From Gigaspora margarita (taxonomy: Eukaryota > Glomeromycota > Glomeromycetes > Diversisporales > Gigasporaceae): a stretch of 64,000 bases of DNA. Position 1 is the stretch's first letter, and each line of letters begins with the position of its first letter. The notes beneath the pieces were generated by a model that ran no database searches, was not told the DNA's origin, and saw nothing but the letters and a program-made list of their open reading frames with translations. The translations under genes and the position numbers were made by a program. Of the stretch, positions 9,831 to 20,749 are shown piece after piece. The DNA lies in contig WTPW01000148.1 of the NCBI GenBank assembly GCA_009809945.1, positions 321,143 through 385,142 of the forward strand, in the 5' to 3' direction.

Positions 9831-11687
9831 GAGAGAAGGCAGACTTCCCAAAAAGAAAAATATTCCTATACAAAGAAGCTACACAAAAAATATGGGAGGA
9901 GTACAGGTCAACTTTAGAGAAGGTATTAGCAGATAAGACAAAAATGATCAACAAAACCAAAGAAGAAGAAGGGAAGATATAGAAGATACGAACAGAGAAG
10001 AAATAATAAACGAGGAATGGGAAGTAATTGAAAAAGCTATCCTAAAGACAGCATCTAGGCATATTCTTTCGAAGATAATCAAATACAGACTAGAAGAAGT
10101 CACTAAGCATATTGATCGATCCCCTCTATTCCGGGATGTAAAGAATCTCAGAAGACTAATGAGGAGAGCAAGGAAGGAATTAGACAAAAACTTAGATGAA
10201 GTAGACAATTTTCTAATAAACATACAGGTACAAGATATCAATGAGAGGCATGAAATAGTAGTACCACAAATAGAAGGAGAGTGGACAGACGAGTGGATCG
10301 AACAAACCAGAGGATGGATTAAGACCCTAGAACAAAAGCTGAAGGAAGAGAAAAGAAGAAGGATAGAAAAAAACATTGCGGAGAACATAGAAAGAATGTA
10401 TAATATGATTGAAAGGAGTGAGAAGATAATGCTGAATAGTATATTAGAGAGACCATGGAGAAAGATAGTAATAGATAAGGTAGTAAGAGAGGAAAATACC
10501 CAAACGAACATGGATCACTAGTAACAGAACTGGAGCAGGTTAAAAAGGAAACAGATAGATTTTTTAAGAAGCAATTTAGGAAGCGACAGCACCTGTTTGC
10601 ACAACTACCAGAGGACCGGAGAAATGAATATGCGCCGAAGGAGTGGATTAGTAGAGAGTGGTATAAAAAAATAATAACACTGATCCAAGAGGAAGAATGG
10701 GAGGAAAACCTTAAACTCGTAAAGAAAGGCACTGCTCCAGGAATGTCAGTGATTAGTTATACTATGCTACAAAAAGCAGGACCCAAAGCAACGAGAAGAT
10801 TCTTGAAGCTGGTGAACATGGTTTTAAAGTATAGTATCTTCCCGAGAAGATAGAAAGTGGGACAATTCCTAAAATGTCAGAGTAGGACTTTTCTCTAGCA
10901 AGCACAAGACCAATAATGTTACTAGAAACATTTTGGAAAAGCCTAGTATGGTTAGTTCAAAAAAGGCTCAGTAAAGTATTCCTAAAGCATAATATTCTTC
11001 GTGGTCTTAATTTTGCAGACTTAACTGGTGAAAGTACAGGGGCCCCAATTTATACAATAAGTAATATTTTGGAAGAAGCTAAAGAAGAGAGAAAAGAATT
11101 ATGGATCTTGTTACAGGATATTAAGAAGGCATTCGACTCAGTCCCACTAGAAAGTATCAGACAAGCTTGTACAAGAATCAAGATTCCCCAGGAAGTCACA
11201 AATTTCCTGCTAGAGATATATAGTGGAAGAAGAGATAGAGTTATTACGAAGTTTGGTCTGTCAGAAGGTTTTGAAGCAGAGGACAGGATCGATCAAGGTG
11301 AAGTGATCTCCCCCTTGTGTGGAGAATAATATACGATCCACTGTTGTGCAAAATACAAGCTCTAAAGAAGGAGTATAGTATGGATATTCGGAAACTGTCT
11401 GAGTCTCTAATGCCGTTTGATAGAGAAAAGGGTCTTAACATAAGCTGCCTAGCATTTGCAAATGATACAACATTTATAGCGAGTACACAAAGTGATCTGC
11501 AAGAGATACTGGATAAAGCAAATGAGTTTTATCATATAAATGACATAGATATAAACCAAAAAAAATCAGAAATGGTAGTAGTGAACTCGAGGATATCGCT
11601 GAGGCAGCAGGTAGTGACGTTGGGAAGAGAAAGAGCAGAGGTCAAGGCATTAGAAGCAGATAAGGCAGCCCGTTTTCTTGGAGTCTG
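9831..11687 (+). pseudogene. LINE-A ORF2, reverse transcriptase (5' part), catalytic Asp changed
   Basis: A linker region (fragments such as RARKELDKNLDEVDNFLI at 10165-10220) leads into the RT palm. RT motif A is LLQDIKKAFDSV (about 11107-11142), followed by DQGEVISPL (motif B, about 11289-11317), a one-base frameshift near 11320, then VWRIIYDPLL. Motif C reads LAFANDTTFIA where LINE-B has LAYADDTTWIA, so the first catalytic Asp is Asn (codon AAT at 11461-11463, a single G-to-A change). Upstream stops and frameshifts also break the fingers region. Coding homology stops at FLGV, where the 1.8-kb DNA element is inserted. Confidence 0.8.
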
Positions 11688-13505
11688 CATCAGCGAATTA
11701 TATATACGTAATCTTACATAAGATATTACGGCCCGTAATATTACGAAAATCTTACGATCGTCACGGTGTATTACGTAATATATTACATTAGATTATGGTA
11801 ATATTACGGTTATTATTTTAAAATATTTCGAAATATACTAAATAAAAAAAAATGCAAATTACCTCCCCCCACAAGGGTCGCGTACTCATGCAGATCAATA
11901 AACTAATGCGTGCAGGAGGTAATATTTTGATATTTTCGTATTGTTTCGCAATATTTTGGATCATTTCGCATTGTTTCGCAATATTTGGCAAATTTTCGCA
12001 AAATTTTAAAAAATAAATAAACGATATACATATTCACATAATCATGCTTTTTTACAGGTTTTCGCTTTATTTCGCAAGGTTTCGCAATTTATTATAAAAT
12101 TTTACATTTTTTTATTTATTATTATTTTTTTATTTATTATTATTATATATTATACATATTATATTATATATTATATTTTAATTATTATACATTTTTTACA
12201 GTATTATTTTTACATTATTATATATTATTTTAAATACTTTCGCACTTCTTCGCTTCTAATTCTATCACTATATACAAAAAACTAGCCCTATACACTTATT
12301 TTTGCTCAACTACAGTTAGTTATTATCTTCGCTTCTTTGTTTTCTATTGTCTTCACTTTGACTACTTCTTTTGTTTTGGCTATAAACTTCGTTTCGCACT
12401 CTTTTTCTAAAAACTTCAAAATAAAAACATTTCTTAGAAGTGTTGGTTCTTGCAAATTGCCGAGGAAAGTCGCAAAGTTTCGAAAAAGTTAGAAATAACT
12501 AAAATAAAATTTAAAAAAATAAGTAAAAAAAAAAAACAAAAAAAACAAAAAGTGTAAGCAAACTAATAAAAAAAAATAAACGAAGCCCCAAATCTTCGTA
12601 AGAGTTCGCGTTCTTGTAAATTCAGAAATTGCAAAAGTCATGTTAATGTTCTTGCGAAATGCCAAAAAAGTCGTGAAGTACCGAAAAAGTCTGGGTTGTT
12701 TTTCGTGCAAAGTGCCAGGAAGTAAGGGTTCTGTTCTTGCAAAGTGCCGAAATATAATAATAAAAAAAATTTTAAAATAAAACAAAAGAAAACAAAAACA
12801 AAAAACACGAAACAAAAAAATAAATGATGCGAAACCTTGCAAAAACTTGCACAAACTTGCAAAACCATGCGAAAACTTGCGAAAACTTGTGTCTAACTAA
12901 ATCATTCTCTAAAGAAGCATTCTTGGTGTTCTTGATTATGTCGGAAGTCTGAGTAGACATGCGAAAGGTTTCGAAATGTTGTATATCTTCTTGCAAAGGT
13001 GTCTTGTAAAAGTGCCAAAATAAAAAATAATTAAAAAAAAATTAAAAATAAAAATGAAAACAAAAAAATGAAACGAAAACAAAAAATAAAACGAAAATAA
13101 AAAATAAAACGAAATAAAAACAAAAAAGCGAAAGAAAAAAAATTAAAGATCTAATTATAAACAAAAGATCTAATCTGATCTTGTAGTACAGAATTTGAAT
13201 ATCATCGAATTATTTCGAACTATTTCGAAAAATCAGTCTAATGCGCAATCCAGGTAAAAGGCCTACTGATCCTGATCCAGCTTGGTTTCCTAGTCCTAAA
13301 TTATTTTGAAAGGGATCGAAATATTTCATTAACCTATTTCGAAATATTTCGAAATTACTTTCGTAATATTTCGAAAATTTGATAATTCGAAATATTTCGA
13401 AAATTTGATAATTCGAAATATTTCGAAATATATTACGTAATATTTTGCTTATATTACAGTTCGTAATATCTTACATAAGATTACGCTATTATAAATTTGC
13501 TGATG
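11688..13505. mobile_element. TIR element 'CATCAGC' copy 1, inserted in the LINE-A RT gene
   Basis: Both ends are CATCAGC(G/A)AATT-T inverted, followed by CGTAATCTTACATAAGATAT and other self-complementary words (TTACGTAA, GGGCCGTAAT, CGATCG). TG lies directly outside each end (11686-11687 and 13506-13507). Removing the element and one TG joins FLGV to W-ITAKDIYK, which aligns with FLGVYLSTSKEIV of LINE-B, so the duplication is 2 bp. The interior has many TTTCGCAA or TTGCGAAA words and TTTCGAAATA repeats, T-rich tracts and no transposase. Its orientation is opposite to the copy at 45744-47720. The superfamily is not recognised. Confidence 0.85.
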
Positions 13506-14543
13506 TGGATTACAGCAAAAGATATTTATAAGCAGTGTATGAACAGATTCAAGAAAGAAATATTTATATTTACAAGCTTGGTTAGAAATAAACAGATATC
13601 GATAGGCCAAATGAAATACCTGAATAATAAGGTGCTGCTACCACGGTTGGAGTATAGGGTGTTAATATGTCTTCTAGACAAAAGAGCATGTGACAAAATC
13701 CATCAACCAGTTCTTAGGTTAGCTAAGTAGAAAGCAGGTATTGCGTTAACAACGGCTAATAGTATAACAAATCATAAGGAACTCCTAAGTATCAAGAGCT
13801 TATGGCAAAGACATACAGAGCAAATGTTGGCAGAATGGTTAATCAGAATCAATGATCCAGGAGTACTAGGCCAATCGACAAGGTTAAGACTTAAGAAGGC
13901 GCAAAGGAGATATGTAGCCCAAAACCAATATGGACACTTAACCAGAGCTGGCTAGAAATTACGAAGTTCAAATACAATCTCAATGCAAGAATTTTGAAAT
14001 TAGCAAAGGAGTTAGACATAGAAGTGAGATCGGAGTTTGAGTATGATGAATGGTGGTTTTTTCAGAAGCCAGAAGAAAAACCTAAAACGATTATGGAAGT
14101 ATTAGTAGAACACGATAGATTAAAAAATTGTGAGAAGCTTAAAGGAGAAGAGGTATAGTACATAAACCAGTTGCTAGATCCAATGGAGGAGAGACTGATG
14201 ACATGGCAGCAGGTCAAGAAGCTGTCCAATCAAAGATCAAGCGGAAAAAAAGCAACCTGGTTTCAGTCAATAGAAAACATTACTATGGAGAACAGTAACA
14301 CACGAAAGATGAAAGAGGAGTTTAAGACCCAAAGTCCAAATAGTTTGGCCCTAAAGCCACAACGTAAGCCAATTTCGAAGAAAAAAATGGGTAATAGTAG
14401 ATGAAAATAAAGAAAATCAGCCAATTATTGGTAGAGTAATGACAAAGAGAACACACATTACAGACATTATCTGCTATGAGAGTAGTAGTAAAAACGAGAA
14501 GCAGACAGGAGAGAGAAGTTCCAACAAGATGCTCTGAGAAAGG
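13506..14543 (+). pseudogene. LINE-A ORF2, RT thumb and linker region
   Basis: Resumes after the insertion with ITAKDIYKQCMNRFKKEIF, then QMKYLNNKVLLPRLEYRV and KIHQPVLRLAK. These align with QLSYINNQVLLPKLEYILQ and FIHQPLICLYK in LINE-B. Several in-frame stops follow (13729, 13954 and later). The linker to RNase H is readable in pieces (for example NQRSSGKKATWFQSIENITM, near 14230). Confidence 0.7.
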
Positions 14544-15260
14544 TTGATTAATGGAGTTAAAAGAGCAAGAACAAAGAAACTGATAGATATATCACTGTGG
14601 GTAAAATATACAAAGGGAGAAATGGACCTGCAATTGGAACCAGATTATTTTGTAAAACGAGAAAAAGGAAGTAGTATCTCATCAGAGCAAGTTAGAAGTC
14701 TGCGAAGTAGAAAAGAGAAGATAAGGGTAGTAATAGAAGAACCAAGTTTAGTTCTAATAGATAGGATAGTAGAAGGGCAAGAAAAGAGGCGGGAACTAAA
14801 GGTAGCACTGGTTGAAAATTGGGAGGAAGATATTTTGTGGTTTTATACAGATGGGTCATGTAAAGTGGTAAATGATAGGAAAGTATTAGGATATGGAGTT
14901 GTACAAATAGATAGAGAGGGAAAGGTTGTAAGAGATACCAAAGGCAGAATTCAGAACTGTATTTCATCCACACGACCAGAGCTAATGGCAATTCTAGAAG
15001 CTCTTTTAATGGTTCCGCCTAAAGGTAGAGTTATTATTATGTCTGATAGTAGCGCAGCGATAATTCTAGTTAAAAAGGTACTTGATGAGCCCAGAACATG
15101 AGAATGGATGAAAATAAGTAATCCTATGATTTTGGGGGCGATAAAAGTAGTAGCACAGAGCAAGGAATTAGAGGTGATACTTGAGAAGGTAAAGGCACAT
15201 TCTGGGTCAAACAGAATGAAAGAGCAGACCGAATAGCAAAAGAAAGAGGTGAAGTAGATG
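14544..15260 (+). pseudogene. LINE-A ORF2, RNase H domain
   Basis: RNase HI-type domain, which would degrade the RNA strand of the cDNA hybrid. WFYTDGSCKVV carries the first catalytic Asp, STRPELMAILEALL the Glu, and IIMSDSSAAIILVKKV the second Asp. After a stop at 15099-15101 and a further shift, VKAHSG and then WVKQNERADRIAKERGEVD supply the His/Asp end in another frame. The catalytic residues survive but the frame is broken at least twice. Confidence 0.8.
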
Positions 15261-16220
15261 TCCCAACAAGAGTCAAATGGGTTATGACTGAAGGTATAAT
15301 TTTCTGGCCAGTCTGGAAGGGGATAGAGATAGAATGCTCTCTGAGAGAATTTATAAAGCAGTTATTAACAACGGCTACTAGAGCAGAGTGGACCTTCAAT
15401 CAAGGACTTTACGATGAGATCCACCAGAAGCGGGTGAGCCAAAAGAACTGGAAACCCTTCTTTGCTCTAATGAAGAGGCATAGTAAGCTATAGGGCAGGA
15501 GTAGAAAAGAAAATAGCGCATGGAGTTTCCGTATAAAGTGCATAAATAAGCTGCTGCTGACCTTGAGGAAACGACAAATACACAACCCAGAGTTGTATCA
15601 AGATGTTCTATGTAGAAAATGCAAGAAAGAAAGAGAATCTTTCGAGCACCTATCTATATGCCCATATGACAAAGAGGTATGGACTAAAAAAGAAGAAGAA
15701 ATCCTTAAAAGTATTAAGGAGAAATTAAGGCAGAAGGATAAAATAGCTCTAGGCCTTGACGAACTAAAAGAAGACATCATACCCAGGGATATAAAAGAAT
15801 ACGAAGAACGACATATCGAGTGGTCGAGAGGTTTTTGGCAGATAAAATAGGAGTATTCTTAGAGAGAATGAACGTTTCTAAAAATAAGGCCTGGGATATA
15901 GCTGTGGCTTTTCTAGATGAATGGTTAACCTTTTTCCAGAAAGAAATATGAAAAGAACGCTGCTTAATAGTCAATGAATGGGAGAAAAACATTGGAATTA
16001 CCCAAGAGCAGAAAAGGAAGAGGACCAAGAAAAGAGAAGAGAAGAGAAGGGAATCAGAAGGGAAAGAAAGTACTAACCCAGAGGCGGGATAGAAGAAATA
16101 GAAACGGTACCAGATGACAAAAAACTGAAACGACGCTGGACAGAAGTTCTTAGTATTGCGGAGGAAGAAGTATACGAATGGATTGGACAAGATACCCATG
16201 CGAGCTGGAATATAAAATAG
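15261..16220 (+). pseudogene. LINE-A ORF2, C-terminal zinc-finger region
   Basis: WVMTEGIIFWPVWKGIEIEC and LREFIKQLLTTATRAEW lead to a stop (15491), then QIHNPELYQDVLCRKCKKER and ESFEHLSICP: a C-x2-C-x(7-8)-H-x4-C finger as found at the C-terminus of many LINE ORF2 proteins. The tail (KERC, KRKRTKKREEKRRESEG) is basic and aligns with WKERCDWIIRWEK and KMKRKRRED of LINE-B. The final segment ends DTHASWNIK at the stop 16218-16220. Multiple frameshifts are present. Confidence 0.7.
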
Positions 16221-16665
16221 ATGGTAGTTTTGACAGGCGACAAACCCTGACTGCAGATCTAGGTAGTTTTTCTTTTTTGAAAGAAAGAAACTTAGAGAGA
16301 AAATGTTTGTTATAGCAGGTCACACTTAGGTATCTCTAAGACAACCAGGTGGGTCACACTTTAGTATTAGTGCCAAAATGGCAACTTTTGTAAAGTAAAA
16401 TAGTATATTTTAGAAATTACAAATGTTAAATAAAGTTGTAGCAATACTGCCAAAATTTAAAAAAAAATAAATAAATATAACTTAGGGAAGTGACAAAAAT
16501 CAGATGATTTTTTAGGAGGGAGAGGGGTAAAAAATGTTGAAATTATATATAGGAACCTGACCAAATCTATATTAAAGAGGGGGAGGGAGGTAGACCTCTA
16601 ATAAAAAATAATCAGGTGATTAATGATTAATGACACGGCCCATACTTCAATGATTGCATATTTAA
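16221..16665. other. Spacer after LINE-A
   Basis: AT-rich sequence with two AGGTCACACTT or GGTCACACTTTAG words (16317 and 16351) and a GGGAGGGAGG patch near 16575. No ORF or paired ends were found. Confidence 0.4.
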
Positions 16666-16666
16666 G

Positions 16667-16946
16667 AACCTAGATATAGATTATAATTATACATTTTAGC
16701 AAAAAACCCAAAATTTAGAAACAAAAAACAGTTTTTAGTAATTATCTTAGCATCTAGTAGTTCAAATTGAATGACTTTTTTCTTTAAAATAAAGCACTTA
16801 GTAAGGTGCATCTAACAAAAAAAGTTTATTTAATTCTAATTACTAGATCAAAAGTTATTTAAACAAATATAGTTTTGTTATTTTTAGCAAATTAGATCAA
16901 AATTGGCCAAAACCTAGTTATAATCTATATAAAAGATATCTGAAAC
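16667..16946. mobile_element. MITE, 280 bp, CCTAGAYATCT ends (copy 1)
   Basis: The left end CCTAGATATAGATTATAATT and complement of the right end CAGATATCTTTTATATAGAT are inverted. The interior (AAGGTGCATCTAACAAAAAA, ACTAGATCAAAAGTTATTT, CAAAATTGGCCAAAACC) is shared with 32059-32345. Confidence 0.6.
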
Positions 16947-17007
16947 CTTATATTTATATTGGAAAATAAAAGTACCAATAATTTGCAAAAATCTCCAAAA
17001 GTTTTAA

Positions 17008-17156
17008 TTGATAATCCAGATAAGATCAATAGTAAATTTTGGAAATAAGTACAATATAAATTTTTATTATATGCTAGAATTTGAGCAGAGTTCAATAAAA
17101 AGCATTTTTTTTTAGTACTGTGCAAACAACCTAGTCCCAACAAATGGAATTTTCTA
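17008..17156. mobile_element. TTAA-family element, terminal fragment
   Basis: TTAA (17004-17007) is followed by TTGATAATCCAGATAAGATC and TTGAGCAGAGTTCAATAAAA, the same end as at 39501 (complement) and 33792. It is truncated on the right, where the minisatellite starts. Confidence 0.55.
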
Positions 17157-17321
17157 GCAGCCAAATTTGAAATTTACATAATGCGGCCAAATTTGATATT
17201 TTCATTATATGCAGCCAAATTTGATATTTTCATTATATGCAGCAAATTTGATATTTTCATTATATGCGGCCAAATTTGATGTTTTCATAATATGCAGCCA
17301 AATTTGATATTTTCATTATAT
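17157..17321. repeat. 28-bp minisatellite, about 6 units
   Basis: Units are GCRGCCAAATTTGATATTTT followed by CATTATAT. Units begin at 17157 (degenerate), 17183, 17211, 17239 (27 bp), 17266 and 17294. Confidence 0.85.
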
Positions 17322-17331
17322 ATTACTTTAA

Positions 17332-17792
17332 TTGATAGTTACGCCAGTTAATCAGAAATTGTCTGTAGTGTAACGTGATGCAAATTACATATGAAAATCA
17401 CTATAGTGTAAATGTGGTGCGCATACATATAAAAATATTTTTTACTAAGTTAGCATTATATGACCACTAATTGAAAGTTGTAGAGCTCGTTGAGACGCAT
17501 CTAACAGTGGTTAGATCATCCAAATCGGCCCAGTGGATGGCAAGATATCGTTGAAAAATGATTGGATGACTATATAAAATCTCTATGTAATTTATATAAG
17601 AGATTTTATATAGTCATCCAATCATTTTTTGATGATATCTTGCCATCCACTGAGCTGATTTGGATGATCTAACTACCATTATATGCGTCTTGATGAGCTC
17701 TACAACTTTCAATTGGTGGGCATATAAACGTTAACTTAGTAAAAATATTTTTATATGTATGCACACCACATTCACACTATAGTGATATATAG
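17332..17792. mobile_element. TTAA-family foldback element, right end truncated
   Basis: TTAA (17328-17331) and TTGATAGTTACGCC start the element. Arms of about 190 bp are inverted around 17585, with GTAGAGCTCGTTGAGACGCA and TTAGATCATCCAAATCGGCC on the left and their complements on the right. The two ACTATAGTG words at 17399 and 17776 are near the outer limits of the arms. The right TIR is missing, replaced by the 24-bp minisatellite. Confidence 0.75.
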
Positions 17793-17998
17793 GACAGCCA
17801 AATTTAGTAGCCAAATTAGTAGACATATGGTGGCCAAATTTAGTATATATAGGGTGGTCAAATTTAATATATATAGGGCGGCCAAATTTAGTATATATGG
17901 GGCAGCCAAATTTAGTATATGTAGGGCGGCCAAATTTAGTATACATAAGGTGGCCAAATTGCTTGTTTTAATAATATATATAGGGCAGCCAAAATTTA
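17790..17998. repeat. 24-bp minisatellite, about 7 units
   Basis: Units of GGGCGGCCAAATTTAGTATA plus TATA, imperfect. It shares the GCGGCCAAATTT word with the 28-bp array on the other side of the foldback. ORFs across it (YTKFGRPI-like repeats) are only translations of the repeat. Confidence 0.8.
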
Positions 17999-18000
17999 TA

Positions 18001-18342
18001 CAGTCAAACCTCCATAAATGCAACGTGTACAGACAAGCCTACAACATGCATTTAGGGAGGTATTGCGTTTAGGGAGAGCCAATTAAATTGTAGCTTTAAG
18101 AATTAGATCATCAAGTTTGTGTAACTTCTATTAAAAATTGTATAACCTATCTTAAATACTAAAATTTGATTGGCTACATGCATTTAGGGAGGTAGCATGA
18201 TATAGAAAATTATTTGGAAGAACGTGCATTTACAGAATATAGAACGTGCATTTAGCACTAATAATTTCTTACAGACAAGACAAAAATGTGCATTTAGGAA
18301 GGTATTGCATTTATGGAGGTTGCATTTATGGAGGTCTGACTG
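18001..18342. mobile_element. pogo-type MITE, TIR CAGTCARACCTCCATAAATG, TA duplication
   Basis: CAGTCAAACCTCCATAAATG at the left and its near-perfect complement at the right, with TA at 17999-18000 and 18343-18344. Internal copies of GCATTTAGGGAGGTA-like words (18050, 18180, 18290) repeat the TIR motif. Same family as 2209-2391. Confidence 0.8.
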
Positions 18343-18519
18343 TATTTAATTATAAAAATACTATAACTTCAACCTGCTATAACTTTTTATAAATAGATTT
18401 AAAAAAAATTAAAAACCATAGAAGTGTTTAGCTTGTTTTGATTTAATATTTTAAGGTAGTATTTTTTGGTTACTATTCTTTTTGAAGAAGGATTAGCAAT
18501 TTGAATGTAATCAATTTTA

Positions 18520-18612
18520 TTTGTCAGGACTAGGTTGTTTGCACTGTATTACTTAAATTAGGCACCAAAAAGTGCATGTATAACTAGTTGTATACTTATC
18601 AATATAATAAAT
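18520..18612 (+). repeat. Repeat R fragment (with 21290-21480 and 43626-43800)
   Basis: TTACTTAAATTAGGCACC, GTGCATGTATAACTAGTTGT and ATATAATAAATAT match the other two copies. It looks like the 3' terminal part of a retroelement or a long terminal repeat, but no TG..CA pair or primer site was found. Confidence 0.4.
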
Positions 18613-18618
18613 ATTATA

Positions 18619-18870
18619 TGGGCTGCCATCAATAGAAATCAAGCAAATTTTTTTAGTAACTTTTTTTAAAAGTTTAAATCAAAATAACTTAACAAAAACT
18701 TGATCAAATTTGATAAATTTCTTTTAAATTAATTCTATAAGTTTATAAAATTAATTTAAAAAAAATTTTATCAAATTTGATTAAATTTTTGTTAAGTTAT
18801 TTCTGTTCAAAGTTTCAAAAAAATTTTAATATAAAAAATTTGCTTGATTTCTATTGACAGCAGCCCATAT
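18619..18870. repeat. 250-bp palindrome (foldback element)
   Basis: TATGGGCTGCCATCAATAGA at the left and CTATTGACAGCAGCCCATAT at the right are inverted ends. The arms (CTTGATCAAATTTGATAAAT and TTTATCAAATTTGATTAAAT) continue to the centre near 18744. It is probably a MITE inserted in repeat R at TA. Confidence 0.75.
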
Positions 18871-18889
18871 ATCTATATTTTTTTTATAA

Positions 18890-19530
18890 AATTAATAACC
18901 AAAGTCAATTAATTAAATGTTGTAAAGCTTATTAAAACACATTTAGGATAATTAGAATATCCAAATAGGCACAATAGTTATCAAAATATTATTAAAAAAT
19001 AACTAACTATATAAAATTTCTAGTTTATTTATATAAAACTTCTATAGTTGGCCAATCATTTTTAGCAACCATTGTACTAATTTGGATAATCTAGCTACTA
19101 TTAATTGCCAATCCAGATAAGATTAGCAATATTTCTATATTTAGAATTGGGGCAAAAAAAATAAATAAACAAGGTAGTACAAAATCTGGATCAGGCCTGT
19201 ATATATAAAATTTTTATATGATTTAAAGATTTTTAAAGATGTTTTTACTCATATCTTCTTATCTACAAGTTCGATTTTAATAAAATTTTAGTAGTAGATG
19301 CACAAGAACCTGCGCTACAACTTTACTTAAAGCCAAAAATAATATTTACTTAGTATAAAAAACTTTTTATTAGGCCTAAATCAGACTTACTAATATATTG
19401 TTTATATATTTGTTTATCCCCAATTCCAAATATGGTAATAATATAGCATAGTGCCGATCTTATCTGGATTGGTAATTAATGCATTTTAATGAGCTCTACA
19501 ACTTTTAATGAATTGATTTTAATTAGGGTT
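18890..19530. mobile_element. TTAA-family foldback, interrupted by a second family member
   Basis: Core words of the family (TTGTAAAGCTTATTAAAACA, AATATCCAAATAGGCACAA and the inverted GCATTTTAATGAGCTCTACA at 19480) bracket a centre near 19040. The right arm is split at 19101-19479 by the element below. Confidence 0.65.
19105..19475. mobile_element. TTAA-flanked element nested in a foldback
   Basis: TTGCCAATCCAGATAAGATT at the left and AATCTTATCTGGATTGGTAA-type complement at the right, with TTAA at 19101-19104 and 19476-19479. Removing it with one TTAA restores CTACTATTAATGCATTTTAA, the expected foldback arm. A 4-bp TTAA duplication is the habit of piggyBac, Kolobok or Sola3-like transposases. 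Confidence 0.75.
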
Positions 19531-19959
19531 GTGCCATTTATTATATAATATCTTTTGCTTAGTAGCTATCCCTATCTATATATAGTATGATTACTTTATC
19601 TAATTCTGATTGGTTAATATAGTATATAGATGTGATCACTACTTCTGACCATGTATCTATAGTAAAAATTATATGATAAATGCATGCTTTTTATTAACAT
19701 TATAAAAAAATATTTTTTATTAGATTCTGCTTAGATTCTAGTATATAGTTAATATTATAAAGATTTGGTTTCAAATTTTAATATAGAAATTCTTCTGATC
19801 TTATTCAGATTAGAAATTAAATAATTGCAAAATTTTTAATAAAAAATTGTGAAAATTTAAAAAAATTTTAATTTTGAGATCTTTACAGATTTTATTTATA
19901 AATCTGTAAAATCAATCAAAAAGTCATAATCTTTGCATACTAGCAAAATTAGATATAAT

Positions 19960-20535
19960 CTAGTTTTTTATTTTGAACTTTTTTTTATTGTGATCTTTTT
20001 TTTTCTTTTTATTTTTTATTTTTTTATTTCAATTTATTTTTTCTTTTTTTAATTTTTTATTTTATTTTTTTTATTTCTTTTATTTTTATTTTTTATTTTT
20101 TTATTTTTTTTTTTATTTTTTTATTTTTATTTTTTTTAATTTTATTTTATTTTTTTTTTTTAGTTTTATTTTTTTATTATTTATTTTTTTTGGTTTTATT
20201 AATTTTTTTGGTTTTATTTGTTTTATTTTTTNNNNNNNNNNNNNNNNNNNNNNNNNNNNNNNNNNNNNNNNNNNNNNNNNNNNNNNNNNNNNNNNNNNNN
20301 NNNNNNNNNNNNNNNNNNNNNNNNNNNNNNNNNNTATTTTTATTTTTTTTTCATTTTTTTTAGTTTTATTTTTTTAATTTTATTTTTTTTTCATCTTATT
20401 TATTTTTTTTTAGTTTTAATTTTTTTGGTTTTATTATTTTTTTTGGTTTTATTTGTTTTATTTTTTTTTATTTTTATAATTTTTTAATTTTTTTATCAAT
20501 CTTTTTTTAAATTTTTTAAATTTTTTATTTTTTAA
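19960..20535. repeat. T-rich low-complexity tract with a 103-base gap
   Basis: Almost only TTTTATTTTT-type sequence for over 500 bases, with N from 20232 to 20334. The reading frame across it is not a gene. Confidence 0.85.
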
Positions 20536-20572
20536 TTTACTATATCCTATCATGAATAAGTACTCCCTTTTT

Positions 20573-20733
20573 TGAAATTTTAAGCTCAAATAACTTGAAA
20601 ACTAATTAATCAAACTCAATAAAAATTTTAACTTAAACTTTATAAACCTATATAATTTAAATAAATAAATTTTTAGTAAGATTAATTAAATAGTTTTCAA
20701 GTTATTTGAATTTAAAATTTTAAGTTTATTTAT
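20573..20733. repeat. 160-bp palindrome
   Basis: AAATTTTAAGCTCAAATAAC pairs with GTTATTTGAATTTAAAATTT, with further pairing inwards (AAAACTAATTAATCAAACTC with the complement near 20680). Confidence 0.6.
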
Positions 20734-20749
20734 AATTGGATACAGTACT

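Larger units (their letters stand above)
7241..16220 (+). mobile_element. LINE-A: RNase H-bearing non-LTR retrotransposon, inactivated
   Basis: Order on the + strand: an ORF1 with two RRM-like folds, an apurinic-type endonuclease, reverse transcriptase, RNase H and a C-terminal zinc-finger region. This is the architecture of I/Tad-like LINEs. It is closely related to LINE-B on the other strand at 57-64 kb. ORF1 is open over 450 codons, but ORF2 has several frameshifts and stops, and a 1.8-kb DNA element sits in the RT region. The boundaries given are the first and last coding homology. The 5' UTR probably extends upstream to about 6.8 kb (AAACAAACAAAC repeats at 7060-7095). No poly(A) tail is seen at the 3' end. 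Confidence 0.85.

Noticed and set aside
11688..11694. CATCAGC as LINE-A coding sequence (Cys-Ile-Ser) with a longer target duplication
   Set aside because: Both ends of both element copies carry CATCAGC, and the reading frame rejoins best using only a 2-bp TG duplication.
17157..17321. Regular direct repeats that could suggest a CRISPR array
   Set aside because: Contiguous 28-bp units without spacers, in a eukaryotic repeat context.
17731..18072. ORFs with YTKFGRPI or AAKFSIYR repeats on both strands
   Set aside because: All frames of a 24-bp minisatellite are open because the unit length is a multiple of three. No sign of a real repeat protein.
20218..20487. 89-codon ORF across the N gap
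   Set aside because: Translation of low-complexity T-rich sequence and ambiguous bases.
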